The translations under genes were made by a program, and so were the position numbers. Below, one piece after another: positions 1 through 10,883 of a stretch of DNA of 64,000 nucleotides. The notes under the pieces are model-generated. The model searched no databases, was not told the origin of the DNA, and saw nothing but the letters and a program-made list of their open reading frames with translations. The DNA comes from Peromyscus leucopus (lineage: Eukaryota > Chordata > Mammalia > Rodentia > Cricetidae), in contig NC_051079.1 in assembly GCF_004664715.2 (NCBI RefSeq), forward strand, positions 61,865,660 through 61,929,659. The letters run 5' to 3'. Positions within the stretch are counted from its first letter, which is position 1; each line of letters starts with the position of its first letter.

Positions 1-321
1 GGTAGGCTCTGTGTACAGAGACTGCCTGCGGGTTGGAGCCAGCATCACCCACTAAGCTGTGCTGCCCGGGTGGCTGACACAGCAGTTCAAGACTTGTCTC
101 ATGTCATCAGAGAATGCCACAGATGCTCAGTAAAGACAGATCCAGATGGGACAAAAACCCTCTAGACAGGTTACAGTGTGTTTTAAAAAGAATGTGTGTG
201 GGCTTTAAAAAGGTGGGTATAGGCAGTCATAGAAAAAGTAGTTCATAAATAATAAGAAAATGTCTTTAAAGAGAAAATAAAATAATATAAAGAAGGAAGA
301 TAAAAAATAAAGTCTGGATCC
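1..321. other. Unassigned AT-rich DNA with an LTR-like fragment
   Basis: No gene is visible. The first 60 bases, read on the minus strand, resemble 48,933-48,992, so the window probably opens inside a dispersed LTR-like repeat. The rest is AT-rich with nothing recognisable. Confidence 0.4.
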
Positions 322-337
322 TGTATGGTGTCTTATT

Positions 338-523
338 ATTATTTTTTTTTAAAAAGATTTATTTATTTACTATGTATACAGTGTTCTGCCTGCACACCAG
401 GAGAGGGCACCAGATCTCATTACAGATGGTTGTGAGCCACCATGTGGTTGCTGGGAATTGAACTCAGGACTTCTGGAAGAACAGCCAGTGCTCTTAACCT
501 CTGAGCCATCTCTCCAGCCCCCG
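338..523 (-). mobile_element. B2 SINE with 16-bp target duplication
   Basis: Reverse-oriented B2: an AT-rich tail at the left, then the typical B2 body ending at 'ctctgagccatctctccagc'. It is flanked by an exact 16-bp direct repeat (tgtatggtgtcttatt at 322-337 and 524-539), the target-site duplication expected from L1-driven insertion. Confidence 0.93.
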
Positions 524-539
524 TGTATGGTGTCTTATT

Positions 540-2150
540 GACTTTAAATTTTTTGATTGCTGATGAGTGAACAATAGCTGTTGAAAGACATTGGATTATG
601 GAAACTGCTAAATTAAACCAACCTATATATTTTTTAAATGTCTTAACTTCAAATGGTGGTCAAAAAATGTATAACCTTGGGGGAAGAGATTATACTTTTG
701 TTACTAAGGAAACGAAAGGCTGTGGATTCTTTTCAGGTTAGTAGAGGTCAGATTTGACCAGGGGATTTGACTGAGTGTCTTGGCTACAGACATGGGGGAG
801 GAAGCCAATAAAGACCACAGGACAGGTGATGTGTAAGCTGATCCCTCTGCATGGAAACAGCTCAGAGATGAGAAGAGAAATGATAAATCTTGTTGGCTAC
901 AGAGTACTCATGACTTATTATTACATGCTATCCTTTCATAAGGCATAGATAGAGATTTATATTACAGTTTGGTTATGCAGTAAAAAAACAGACTTATAAA
1001 GTTGAGAGATGCCTTTTACCTGCTTAAACATACAACAAAAAGCCATCTTTAACTGATTTGTACATAGTGCACATTCCATACTTGTGTTAATGCAGATATA
1101 TATATTTATTTATTTATGTGTTTTCAGAGCAAGGGCACCAGACACAAATGAAAATAGGTGGCCCAGGTGATCCAGCCTCTCAGAGTGTCTCTGTTGTAGT
1201 TTCCTCAGAGTTCTGCATGCAGAGCAGCTTCATGGCTGCTGGCTGAGATGGTCCGGCCTCACAGACTACTCCAGCCAGATTTTAGATAAGCCCTACATTT
1301 TCCCATCACACCAAGACTAGACAATAGCTAGCTCTCCTAGGACTTGAATGTAGCTATAGTTTTCCTGCCTTGCCCACAGTTAGGACAAATCTTTGTCACC
1401 CGCCAGTCCCACAGCCGCTCAGACCCAACCAAGTAAACACAGAGACTTATATTGCTTACAAACTGTATGGCCGTGGCAGGCTTCTTGCTAACTGTTCTTA
1501 TAGCTTAAATTAATCCATTTCCATATATCTATACCTTGCCACGTGGCTTGTGGCTCATGGCTTACCGGCATCTTCACATGCTGCTTGTCATGGCGGCAGC
1601 TGGCAGTGTCTCCTTCACTCAGCCTTCCACTTCCCAGAATTCTCCTCTCCTTGTCCCGCCTACTTCCTGCCACTGGCCAATCAGTGTTTTATTTACTGAC
1701 CAATCAGAGCAATTTGACATACAGACCATCCCACAGCACTTGAACATTATCTAAAATTTCTCATGATCCCTCAAAGATGTAATCACCCCTAGACAGCAGG
1801 AAGAAGTCTTGAGAACATGGCATCCACATTCCCAAGAGGTGGGGTGGATGATTTTTGGCTGTTTGGTGGCTTATGGATGTGTATCATCATTTAAGGGGAT
1901 TGGTTACAAATTGTTACTGGTCACAGCCAGAGGAAAACTGAACAAAGGAGATTAGATTCAGGGATCTCTTTCTGAAGGAAAAAAAGGAGGGGATATAGTA
2001 GAGAAATGATGGGATAAAAGGATTGATTATTGAGTCTACTTTTAAACAATCACCAGTCTCAAATATTTTGTATCAGTATGGATTTTTGTATATTGATACA
2101 AATTTAAGGCTATTTTTCTTATACTGTATCTGTAAAGAGATGTTTCCTGT
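540..2150 (+). repeat. Retroelement internal segment 'A', plus copy
   Basis: Parts of this stretch (about 540-800, 1130-1300 and 1975-2150) match, in reverse complement, 3,075-3,870. It is interrupted by an LTR-like repeat at 1,430-1,750. No intact reading frame is seen. It looks like the internal part of a decayed rodent retroelement; the family is not identified. Confidence 0.5.
1430..1750 (+). repeat. Dispersed rodent LTR-like repeat (copy 1)
   Basis: Marked by 'acacagagacttatatt', a 'taaattaatccatttc' segment, a 'ttgccacgtggc' segment and a 'ccaatcagagcaat' end. The same order recurs at 4,590-4,920, 48,690-48,900, 49,085-49,790 (split), 59,800-60,150 and, reversed, 61,615-61,975. CCAAT-like and TTTATT elements suggest an LTR. 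I do not name the family. Confidence 0.6.
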
Positions 2151-2499
2151 CCTGACCACCCAGTTCCAAATAACTGACTCAGGGGCAGAATATGAATTAT
2201 AACTACTCCACCAATAGCTCAGGCTTAACATAATAAATAGTTATACAACAAAACAGTTATCAAGTAAGAATTCCAGTTAAAATATCTAGTCCATTTGTAT
2301 TTGACAAAATTAGAGAAAGTATTTTACTATTTATCTTATCTATGTGAGTCCAACATTTTGTACCTAATTTACCTTTTGTCTTAACTAAGGAAAACTATAA
2401 CTATCAAATCTTCAACTCCATCCAAGACCCCAGAAAGATGAAATGCTATCTAATGACAGGGACCTCAAGCTACCTGGACAGTCTCCCAAAGTACCTTTG

Positions 2500-3075
2500 T
2501 AATGTTGGGATATCCAACTTGGGCCTGCAGGCTGAGTGTATTTGACAGACTCTCCTTTGAATCAGGGGATTCTGAAGGATGGTTCTACCTTGTCTTGGCA
2601 AAGTTTGGCAGTCACATTTTTTTTTTGTGTCCTGCTGGTCCAGTTTGGACAGTAAATGTTAGCAACTGAGGTGAGGGCAGTTTCTTTGCCCAGTGGCTAA
2701 CTTCTGCCACAGAGAAAGTAAACTCCACATGGGGTTTCCTTGATGCCAATCATCTTCTCTGAAGTAGATTAGTACTACCGGGAGTAGACATGTCTCATTG
2801 TCAAACAAATGAAACTTATGTTATTAAAACATCTTAAATGTCATGTTCTGTAGATGACTGAAGTATTTGAAGACCACCTATCTATCTAAAATATATCTGT
2901 TTGACCTTGAAAACATACCTAACATTTGACTACAAATTTAATTGTAATGACTATTAACATGCATTTCTTTATTATCTGAAATAGTTTGTAATAATAACTT
3001 TTAAGGACTAAAAATTTACATTACATTGTTAAATAAGCTGTATAGGCACAAAACCTTGAACAAGAGTAGAAATGT
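2500..3075 (+). repeat. Retroelement internal segment 'B', plus copy
   Basis: Matches 4,960-5,480 in reverse complement, for example 'ctaaaatatatctgtttgac' near 2,887 against its complement near 5,100. It belongs to the same decayed element as segment A. No reading frame is recognisable. Confidence 0.5.
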
Positions 3076-3870
3076 ATGTACAGTATGTTCTAACAAAAAT
3101 AACCCAAATTTGTATCAATATACAAAAATCTTAAATAAGAGTAGAAAAATAAACCTCAAATTTGTGTCAAGATACAAAAATCCATACCAATGTAAAATAT
3201 TTTGAGATTAACAGCTTTTTTTTAGATTAAAGTAGATTCAATAATCTACCCTTTCTCCCATCATTTCTATATCATATTCCCCTTTTTTTCCTTTAGAAAA
3301 AAGATCTTTGAATTTAACTACTTTGTTTAGCATCTTTTTTTTTTTACTATGACCAATAACAATGTGCAACCAAACCCCCAAACAATGACAAATATCTATA
3401 ATTTCTTTTTGGGAATGTGGGCATAGTTCTCTAGAATACTTACTATTGATTGGCGTGCTGGTAATCTTTGGGGGACCCTGATAAAATTTAGGATTATGGT
3501 CAAGTACTGATTGGAGTTTTCTGTGAGGCTGGGTCATCTCAGCCAGCAGCCTTGAGCTGTTCTGGATGCAGAACTCAGAGGAAACTACAAAAGAGGCACT
3601 CTGAAATGTTGGATCACCTGGGTCATCCATTCCCATCAGAGGTTTTTCACAGGGTCTTCCTCTGTCAAACCTGATTTGTTTTTAACCTAGAATGAATCCA
3701 CAGCCTTTTATTTTTTGTGGAAACAAAAGCAGAACCTCTTTCCCAAAATAACATATATTTTGATTTAAATTTTGAAGTCAAAATCATTTAAAAATATATA
3801 GGTTGTTTTAATATAGCAGTTTCTGCAATCCAAGATGTTTTAGCAGCCCAAAAATTTAAAGACAACACAA
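3075..3870 (-). repeat. Segment 'A', inverted copy
   Basis: Reverse complement of parts of 540-2,150, including the stretches around 3,110-3,290, 3,480-3,640 and 3,640-3,870. The open frame at 3,238-3,636 (minus) lies in this repeat and has no recognisable protein family, so I do not call it a gene. Confidence 0.5.
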
Positions 3871-3964
3871 GAACATACAGAATCCAGACTCTCTGTGTAT
3901 TTTTCATCATTACATGGCTTATTCTAATTTTTTATTACTCTATTTCTTTTTAAAGGACTTTACT

Positions 3965-4125
3965 GGCTGGGCGGTGGTGGTGCACGCCTTTAATCCCAGC
4001 ACTTGGGAGGCAGAGGCAGGCGGATCTCTGTGAATTCGAGGCCAGCCTCGGCTACAGAGTGAGTTCCAGGAAAGGCACAAAGCTACACAGAGAAACCTTG
4101 TCTCAAAAAACCAAAAAAAAAAAAA
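3965..4125 (+). mobile_element. B1 SINE
   Basis: Full B1 body with the 'tttaatcccagcacttggga' box and an A-rich tail. It is flanked by near-identical direct repeats (aaggactttact on the left, aaggattttact on the right), a target duplication with one mismatch. Confidence 0.93.
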
Positions 4126-4589
4126 AAAGGATTTTACTATTTTATTCTTGAACTATTTTTTTTGTATACTCTTTCTTCTCTCTCCTATGTATATTTGAAA
4201 TATACTGTAACCTGTTTAGAGTTTTTTTCTGTCTAAATCTTTTCTTACTGTGTATCTGTAACCCTTTCTGTCTGCATGAGCAAAACCCCAAATCTGTCAT
4301 GCAGCAAGTTGGTGCTCACAGCTCAAGTCTAAAGGCAGGAGCTGAGAAACACTTCTCACCTCTTGGTACTGCGGCCTATGTGAGAGATTGCAGAAACTTG
4401 CCACACCACTTAGCTAATGGCAGTTGGCAGCCATCTCCATCTTGTGGGCAGTAGTCTGAAGATGCATCTCTGTATTGTGCCCAGCATAAGAGATTAGGAA
4501 GCACAGTGTGACACCATTTCTGTGCATTTAGAACTCCTTTTTAAAAAAAGCTTTTTCAGGCTTTATGTGGATGTACACCCCATGTTGGG

Positions 4590-4920
4590 TGCGATATGTA
4601 AATAGACGTTACCTGTCCCACCTTACCTAGTCCCAAATAACAGACTCAGAAGATGAAAATTAATGATAAAATACTCAGCCTGTAGCTCAGGCTTGTTACT
4701 AGCTAACTCTTACATTTAAATTAACCCATATTTCTATTTATGCTTTGCCACATGGCTCATGGCTTGTTAACTAATTTTTTATACATCCTGCTCGTCAGCT
4801 GGCTGACATCTTTCACAACTGCCCCAACTCCGTTCTTCTCTCCCAGCATTCTCCCTGTGTCAGACTGTCTTGTGCAATCTCTTTCCAATCAACTTTATTA
4901 TTAACAATGAGCCTAATCCA
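4590..4920 (+). repeat. Dispersed rodent LTR-like repeat (copy 2)
   Basis: Same order of motifs as 1,430-1,750, preceded at about 4,300-4,590 by sequence like that at 49,000-49,080. It lies between the inverted copies of segments A and B. Confidence 0.55.
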
Positions 4921-4959
4921 CAGCATGTATTATATGTTTCTACTTTTATTTAAGGTATT

Positions 4960-5480
4960 GTACCTATGCAGCTCATTTTTAAATGCAATGTAAAATTTTA
5001 GTACTTGAAAGCTATTTAGAATAATAAAGAAAAACAGGTTAGTAGTTAGTCATCTATAACAACCAAACTTATAGCCATGCTAGGTGTGTTTTCAAGGTCA
5101 ATCAGATATATTTTAGATAGAGAGGTGATCTTTAAATACTTCACAAACCTACAGAATATGGCATCAAAATGTTTTAGTAACATAAAGCTTTTCATGACAG
5201 TGAGACATGTCTGCTCCTGGCAGCACCAATTTACTTAAAAAAAAAAAAAAGATGATGGGCATAAAAGAACTTCCATATGGAGTTTGCTTTCATTTCTGTT
5301 AAGATTAGCCACTGGGCAAAGAAACTGCCCTTGCCTAAAACAAAAACAAAAACAAAAACAAACAAACAAACAAAAAAACTGCTGACAGAATGCTGTTCAA
5401 ATTGGACAATCAGAACCCAAAAGAAGACAACTGCCATACTTTACCAAGACTAGGTAAAACAGTCCTTCAAACTCCTGTTT
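4960..5480 (-). repeat. Segment 'B', inverted copy
   Basis: Reverse complement of about 2,500-3,075. The sequence order on the plus strand is A, B, inverted A, inverted B, which is not the order a simple palindrome would give. Confidence 0.5.
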
Positions 5481-5489
5481 CACGGAAAC

Positions 5490-6055
5490 GTCTCCCAGAT
5501 ATTTTAGACCCGTAGGCTGAAGATGGATGCTGCAGTGTTACAAAGAAACCTTGGGGTGACTGTCATTTCTTAGTTTTGAAAGCTGTTTACTCTGTCCTTC
5601 CTGTTTTCTCAACCACATTCAAACACAGGGCTTATAGTGGCGCTGCATAATGAATGAATGGTTCAGGTCCTACCCTTGCTTGAAGTCCTGGGCATAAGCA
5701 CTGGCATTGCCACTGGAGAGGTGGGACTGCTTCCCTAGTTATTTACTATCAGTTCTCATCTAAGTTCATCCAGGATCTCCAGTGGGTGACTTAGATCATC
5801 CTTGCCCTCCAGGGCCAAATAGACTCACGGGCTGCTGTGCTGCTACAAAATCGGTGATAATTAGGCTTACTAACAGCTGGGAGGTGGCGTTTGTCTCTTC
5901 CTCAGGGATGAATGTTGCTTTTATGTCAACTCCAGACAGATCTCAAAAAAAAAAAAAAAATGTAAGAAACAACTCAATGCCTCCGTCCAGTGGGTCATTG
6001 ACAATCCATTATGAAACTGGATACTACCCTTTTTAACCCCCTTCTTCTCCTTTTA
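5490..6055. other. No gene seen
   Basis: Short open frames here have no recognisable similarity or splice context. An A-run at 5,945-5,960 could mark an old retroposed tail, but no family is clear. Confidence 0.4.
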
Positions 6056-6059
6056 AAAT

Positions 6060-6265
6060 TCCTACTAGTTGAAATCTGCTTTATAAACTTTACTCAACTT
6101 TATATGGAAAAACAAAAGACCCAGGATAGCTAAAAGAATCCTATACGATAAAGTAACCCTTGGAGGCATCACCATCCCTGATCTCAAACTCTACTATAGA
6201 GCTATAGTAATAAAAACAGCTTGGTACTGGTATAAAAACCGACATACGGACCAATGGAATCGAAT
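6060..6265 (+). mobile_element. L1 ORF2 fragment
   Basis: Carries the part of L1 ORF2 downstream of the reverse transcriptase: 'ggcatcaccatccctgatct' followed by 'aaaacagcttggtactggta'. It is truncated at both ends and inactive. Confidence 0.8.
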
Positions 6266-6647
6266 TGAAGAGGACTGAAATTATTACTCCTAAAGGAAGG
6301 AGATCTTTGATGAAAACCACTGTTTTTAATGCTAATAACTCAGGAAGTCATGAAGGGAAACTTTACTCCAGTAAAGCAAAATCTAGATCAGAGAGCCAGT
6401 GGGAGTCCTCTAACTCGTATCCGTCACTTTTCTCCTGGTCCCCTGGCTCACTACCCTAACTGCAAGACTTTTCCTCTTGTTACTTCCTGATGTCACCACA
6501 GGCCTTGTGTCATAAACTGTCTAGTTACATATATAAAAAACCACTGTGGTTAAGATATTGGCTCTGCTAGTCCAATATCGACATTTAACCCAACATGAGT
6601 ATGAATCAATGTTTTGATCCACATGATCCAGAGCCAGTGGATCTGTT

Positions 6648-7275
6648 GTGAAATGATTAGCTTGCACTGGCTTCTGTAAACATGCTTATGGCTGTGTGCA
6701 AGGGGGAAGTAAGACATTTCCTCACAGTTACAAATTCCTCAGAAATTAAGTGATTGTAGGTTTTTGCCTTTAAAAGCTCCCTTCCTCTTTTAGCCTGGGC
6801 TGCAGTCTCTTATTCCAATCTGGAGGGTGCAGTTGTAAGGGTCCAAGAAACACTGAAGAAGACCCCAAACTTGAATAGTATGCAAAAAACCAAGAGTGCT
6901 TATTCTGCACAAACAATTGGCATGCAGGGTCAACCATTTATACAAAACGGAGACCCTGATAGGCATGCACAGGCTCCTTTTGGTTAATATTCTGATTCTG
7001 GCCCCTTGGCACCACCCTATGCCCTGAAGTAAAAGCCTATTCTTAAGGGAAACTCTGCCCATTTCTCTTTCTTGTCCTATCTCTTCCGCTTTCCTACCAT
7101 GAGATGCGCACCTCCCGAACCCTTCTCCCTTATCCTTCTCTCTATCTCTCTTTCCCTCTTTCTCCCTCCCCCATCAAATAAAACTCTTGACTGAGCATTG
7201 TCTGCATGGCATCTCTGTATCTCACCTGCCAAGGGACACTTGGTTCTACCTGTCAGCACGTGTATATCATAATAT
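6648..7275 (+). mobile_element. Class II (ERVK-type) 5' LTR, interrupted
   Basis: LTR-like sequence with a TTTAAAAG TATA-like box, a pyrimidine-rich R region and AATAAA followed by 'ctcttgactgagc'. It is placed by the primer-binding site directly downstream. A reverse-oriented piece of another LTR (about 6,825-7,015, similar to 27,838-27,930) is inserted in it. Boundaries are approximate. Confidence 0.65.
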
Positions 7276-7292
7276 TGGCGCCCAACGTGGGG
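7276..7292 (+). promoter_or_regulatory. tRNA-Lys-type primer-binding site of a class II ERV
   Basis: TGGCGCCCAACGTGGGG is the form of primer-binding site used by betaretroviruses and related class II ERVs that prime with tRNA-Lys(1,2). No gag follows; another LTR begins within about 100-150 bp, so the internal region is lost. Confidence 0.8.
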
Positions 7293-7389
7293 CTATTTAT
7301 TATGCGGCATTGTTTACCATGTGAGAATAACACAAGGTACAACAAATATATATAAGAGTATATTAAGGAAAGGGGACAGGTGTAAAGAG

Positions 7390-7828
7390 GTTCATAGGTC
7401 TATAGAAATGGCAGGTATGGGAAGGAGGGGAGGAACGGGTTGAATCTGCTTTTATTGCCGCCTCCCCCCAGCATGCACATATAGTCCTACACAGCTCCGC
7501 GCAAATTACGTGACCTCATAGTGCATGTATTGTAAGGATTTGATCCTTAATTACGTCATCAGCCTTGCCGGCTTCCCAGCCTAAAAAGCGGGTGGGCCCT
7601 CTGTTGGCTCTCTGTCCTTTCTCCTTTCCGCCCCTTCCTCCCGTCGGCCCCCATCTCTCCCTCACCCCTTTCTGTCTCTCTCTGTCTTTCTTTCTCTGTT
7701 TCTCCACCCTCCCCGCCAGTAAAGCTCTAAAAAGGTAACCATGGCTGTGATTCTTTTAATCAGCACAATGATCCTCCGGCATGACTGCTGCAGGCGGCGA
7801 CCAGCCACGAGGGCGCGCGGCAGTAACA
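7390..7828 (+). mobile_element. IAP-like class II LTR
   Basis: U3-like sequence with a CRE-like TTACGTCA and a 'cctaaaaagc' TATA-like box, a CT-rich R region, and a U5 ending in a CG-rich stretch and 'gcagtaaca', resembling the 3' end of IAP LTRs. The start is uncertain. Open frames here are by-products of the CT tract. Confidence 0.55.
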
Positions 7829-7942
7829 GAGGACATAAGGCCCTGGGATCTCATGGCGCATTACGTACGACATAAGGCCCTGAGATGACTAAGCTTCTTG
7901 CCTGGCTGCTGGACAGCACATATAGGGGCATGTAGCTGGCAG

Positions 7943-7970
7943 GGTGGTGGTGGTGGTGGTGGTGGTGGTT
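7943..7970 (+). repeat. (GGT)n microsatellite
   Basis: Nine GGT triplets in a row inside an LTR-derived stretch (7,830-8,130) whose right part resembles 28,415-28,570. Confidence 0.9.
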
Positions 7971-8136
7971 AAGAATCCTAACACTTTTAAGTGTAGCTAG
8001 GGGTATTTCAGGGACAGGTCAAATAAAATAAAATTGACTAAGCAGGCGGCAGTTATTTTAGTACATTTTTGATAGGCTGAGGTTTTTAGCCTTTTCCTCT
8101 TTGGACATACTTGGGTAAGTTTTGAAGGGGGGAGGT

Positions 8137-8632
8137 TGTAGTGTGAGACCAAAGCACCTCCATCTTAAGAAGGCCTCCATTTTGTAAGCCTCTACATTCT
8201 AGGTGTAAGTTCCTGGAACCGCTGACCCAAATTCCAGGAACCTAAAAGTACAAAGTACAGGATATCAAGATAACCATCTGGGAGTGACTGTTTAACCGCG
8301 GAATGTCCCCACCCGCAGGCGGCGGACAAACAACCACCCGCTTTGCAGTAAGATGAAGACAAAGCTTCTGGAAGTCCCTAGAAGTGAGCAAATCAGAAAC
8401 GTACCCGTACCGAAATAATCCTTTGCTGTGGTAATCCTATGGTTTTTGCCTTTAAAAAACTATGTTCAATTCAGGCTGAGCACCTATTCCATCCTCGGTC
8501 AACACCTCGGGTCGGGTGTGCTTGCCGAGGTCCCTGACTAGGCTCGTATTGCTCCCGAATAAAGCCTTGCTTTTGCATTCCGGAATGCTCGACTTGGGTG
8601 GTCTCTCTGGGGGGTCTCGATCTGGGCACAAC
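8137..8632 (+). mobile_element. Solo LTR, gammaretroviral/ERV1-like
   Basis: Starts TGTAGTGTGAG and ends near 'ctgggcaca'. It carries a TTTAAAAA TATA-like box (about 8,450), a 'cagctgagc'-type R start and AATAAA at 8,558-8,563, then a 'ggtctctctggggggtctcg' end typical of class I LTRs. No gag-pol follows before unique DNA. The exact 3' end is not fixed. Confidence 0.6.
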
Positions 8633-9279
8633 GGTAGGAACTGTCCTTATTGGTCATTGCTTTGAGGTACTGTGCCGCGGAATCAGGCCTTGTCCATGCA
8701 CTCTCCCTTGTCCCTGCTATCAGGGGTGCTGTTGGTTGATTAACAGCCCCTTAAAACAGAAACTTGGACCCAGTTTGTAAAATGGAGGAAGTTTAGACCT
8801 CTTACAGTCAGCTGGCCCAAATTCAGCTAATTGCATTTGTTTGAGTCTGAGTGATCTTTCCCAGTGGTCTGCAACCCGGGAACACCATAACCCATCAGGG
8901 CCAAGGAGCTGTTGGGTGAAGCACACAAATGGTGTCAAGTTAAAGCGAAATGGGTTACCTTGGTCAGTTCACCATCCCCTCCCGTGGGGCCTTTGAGGGA
9001 TGGGCAAGCTCTCACTTGCACCCTCATTCCCTGCTTCCGCACCATGCCCTCCCCCCTGGTTCCCAAGGAAGGGAACCTGGCCAGGGTGCAGAGACCCTGG
9101 AAGTTCCCGGAAGTAGGGGGTACCAATCCAGAGGAAGGTAGTCACAGGAACAAAGGAGGGGTGTCTCCTAGGAAAGGAAGTGGACAGACATGGGCGATCA
9201 CATGCCTGCTATTTGTGGAGACAAAAACTAGGGGGCCAGGCCGTCCACGCCCCCTTGTGTTGGGACCCGAGGGCGCCTA
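8633..9279. other. Unique DNA upstream of MBD1 promoter
   Basis: Low-repeat sequence becoming GC-rich toward 9.2 kb. Overlapping open frames on both strands are explained by rising GC content; none shows splice signals or a known domain. The neighbouring CXXC1 gene, expected near here in other mammals, was not recognised. Confidence 0.4.
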
Positions 9280-9760
9280 TGCTCGCTCTTGGGACAGGCA
9301 GACTTGGGAAGCAAATGCGGGGAGCTCAGGGCGCAGGCGCATGGGCCAAGGGAACCTGTGAGGGCTGCGGATGTCGTCAGCGCGCAGGCGCAGCAGAGCC
9401 CGGGCAAAGCGCGCGCCCCACGGACGCGGCAGTACGCAGGCGCCGGAGCCACCCCACTGAGGGCAGGCGTGTCAGGGCTGCACACAGGTGCCGTTCACGG
9501 GTCGGAGCCCGCAAGGCAGCCCGTGGGTTTCCGGTTCCGGGAGTAGCCAACGGCCGCGGAGGCCACAACTAGTGCTAAGGAGGAGGCTGCGGTGGAAGAG
9601 GAAGGAGAAGAAGAGTGGAGCAGGCGGGACGCGCGCGGGCGGGATCCTCCCCATGGGTCCCCGGGCCTAGAGCGCCGCAGGCTGCGGGCCTCGTGTCAAG
9701 CTGGTGAGCCAGCCGCGCGTGTGCAAGTGGAGAGGGAGAGAGAGAGAGAGAGAGCGATCT
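9280..9760 (+). promoter_or_regulatory. MBD1: CpG-island promoter of MBD1
   Basis: The only clear CpG-dense stretch in the window. It lacks a TATA box, as usual for housekeeping promoters. Three NRF1-like motifs (gcgcaggcgc at 9,331-9,340 and 9,382-9,391; acgcaggcgc at 9,434-9,443) precede the inferred start region. A GA-rich run (9,730-9,755) lies just inside intron 1. The transcription start is inferred, not seen. Confidence 0.75.
9550..9703 (+). other. MBD1: MBD1 exon 1, noncoding (approximate start)
   Basis: A consensus donor (CTG|gtgagc) at 9,703/9,704 ends the CpG-island exon, and the next acceptor (cctgcag|g) is at 10,747/10,748. The start is a guess within the CpG island. Open frames across this exon are GC by-products, because the MBD1 start codon is in exon 2. 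Confidence 0.5.
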
Positions 9761-10747
9761 CAGGAGGAGGCTGGGAGGAATCGAGGCTCCCGAGCGCTAG
9801 CGGGGAGACGCGCAGGGCCCTGCAACCAGGAGGAGGCATGGCGTCTTCTGCGCTTTGAAAGAGAGACCTGGGGAAACTGGGCCCAAGTGGGGAAGGGAAG
9901 GAGTGTGGTTCAGGGCGATGACAGCCGTGCCGAGGTTCCGGGACGAGGAGGGATGAGGAATGGAAGAGATCGGAACGTTCAGACAGGCATCAGGCAGGCG
10001 GCCAGGTTAACGGGATAGAAACGGGGACCCTCAAAGCTGATAGTGAGAAGCCGGGACCCGAGACGGGACGGGAGAAGTAGCAGGGTTAGAATTACGAGGG
10101 ACTCGAGACCCGTGGAAGACCAAAAGGAGGAGAACGTCAGAAGACGGACCCACGGATGGTATCGTCCTGGAACACAAGCAGAAACTGAGAGGCGGGTCAC
10201 TATGTGAAGGAACCAGGAAGTTTCACAGGACGATAAGAGAAATCGAGAATGGCAAAGTTAGGGGGGAAGAGTGGTTAACACTGGCTGGAGGGGTGAGGGA
10301 TGAGATTGGAGAGGAATTGTGGGTCAGAGTAATGAGGGAAAAGGAGTTTTGGGGAGAGCTCTTGGTTTAAGAAGGGGGGACACCGGAGGCTTCCAGGCTG
10401 AGGAATGGGAAGAACGAGGGGACTCTTGGATAGATGGAGTTGGGGACTTTCATGCACATAAATGCAGCTGAAACACTGGAAGGCATTGGAAACTCAGGTC
10501 AAGGAAAGTTTAAATGAAGTTAAACTCAAGTAGGGGCCTGAGGAGAAGAGAAATGGGGACCTCATGCCCAGAATAGGTGCAGCTTGTCTCCTCAGACAGA
10601 ATGAGTAGTCTGCACCATGGAAGTAAGTATGTGGTGCAGGTCTGGGGCTAGTATTAAAGGAAACATGATTTTTGTGGCCTGGAAACAGATCCCCCACTTT
10701 CTAGAGCCTCAATTTCTTCCATGCTCTACCTGCTTCCAATCCTGCAG

Positions 10748-10883
10748 GCTTCTGTTCTTTTCCTGAAGCATCTATGGCTGAGGACTGGCAAGACTGCCCA
10801 GCCCTGGGCCCTGGCTGGAAGCGACGTGAGGCCTTTCGAAAGTCAGGGGCCTCTTGTGGACGCTCAGACATCTATTATCAGAG
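10748..10883 (+). CDS. MBD1: MBD1 exon 2: start codon and first half of MBD
   Basis: Acceptor cctgcag|g, 26 nt of 5' UTR, ATG at 10,774, donor GAG|gtaatg, ending in phase 2. It encodes residues 1-36 of the methyl-CpG-binding domain, with Arg22 and Tyr34, which I recall as DNA-contacting positions, both present. Confidence 0.95.

Noticed and set aside
1..9280. Search for CXXC1, the usual upstream neighbour of MBD1
   Set aside because: No exon-like sequence with CXXC1 features was recognised; the region is retroelements and unassigned DNA.
8912..10018. Several overlapping open frames of 60-149 codons on both strands around the MBD1 promoter
   Set aside because: CpG-island sequence has few stop codons. 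The frames overlap on both strands and the MBD1 start is in exon 2.
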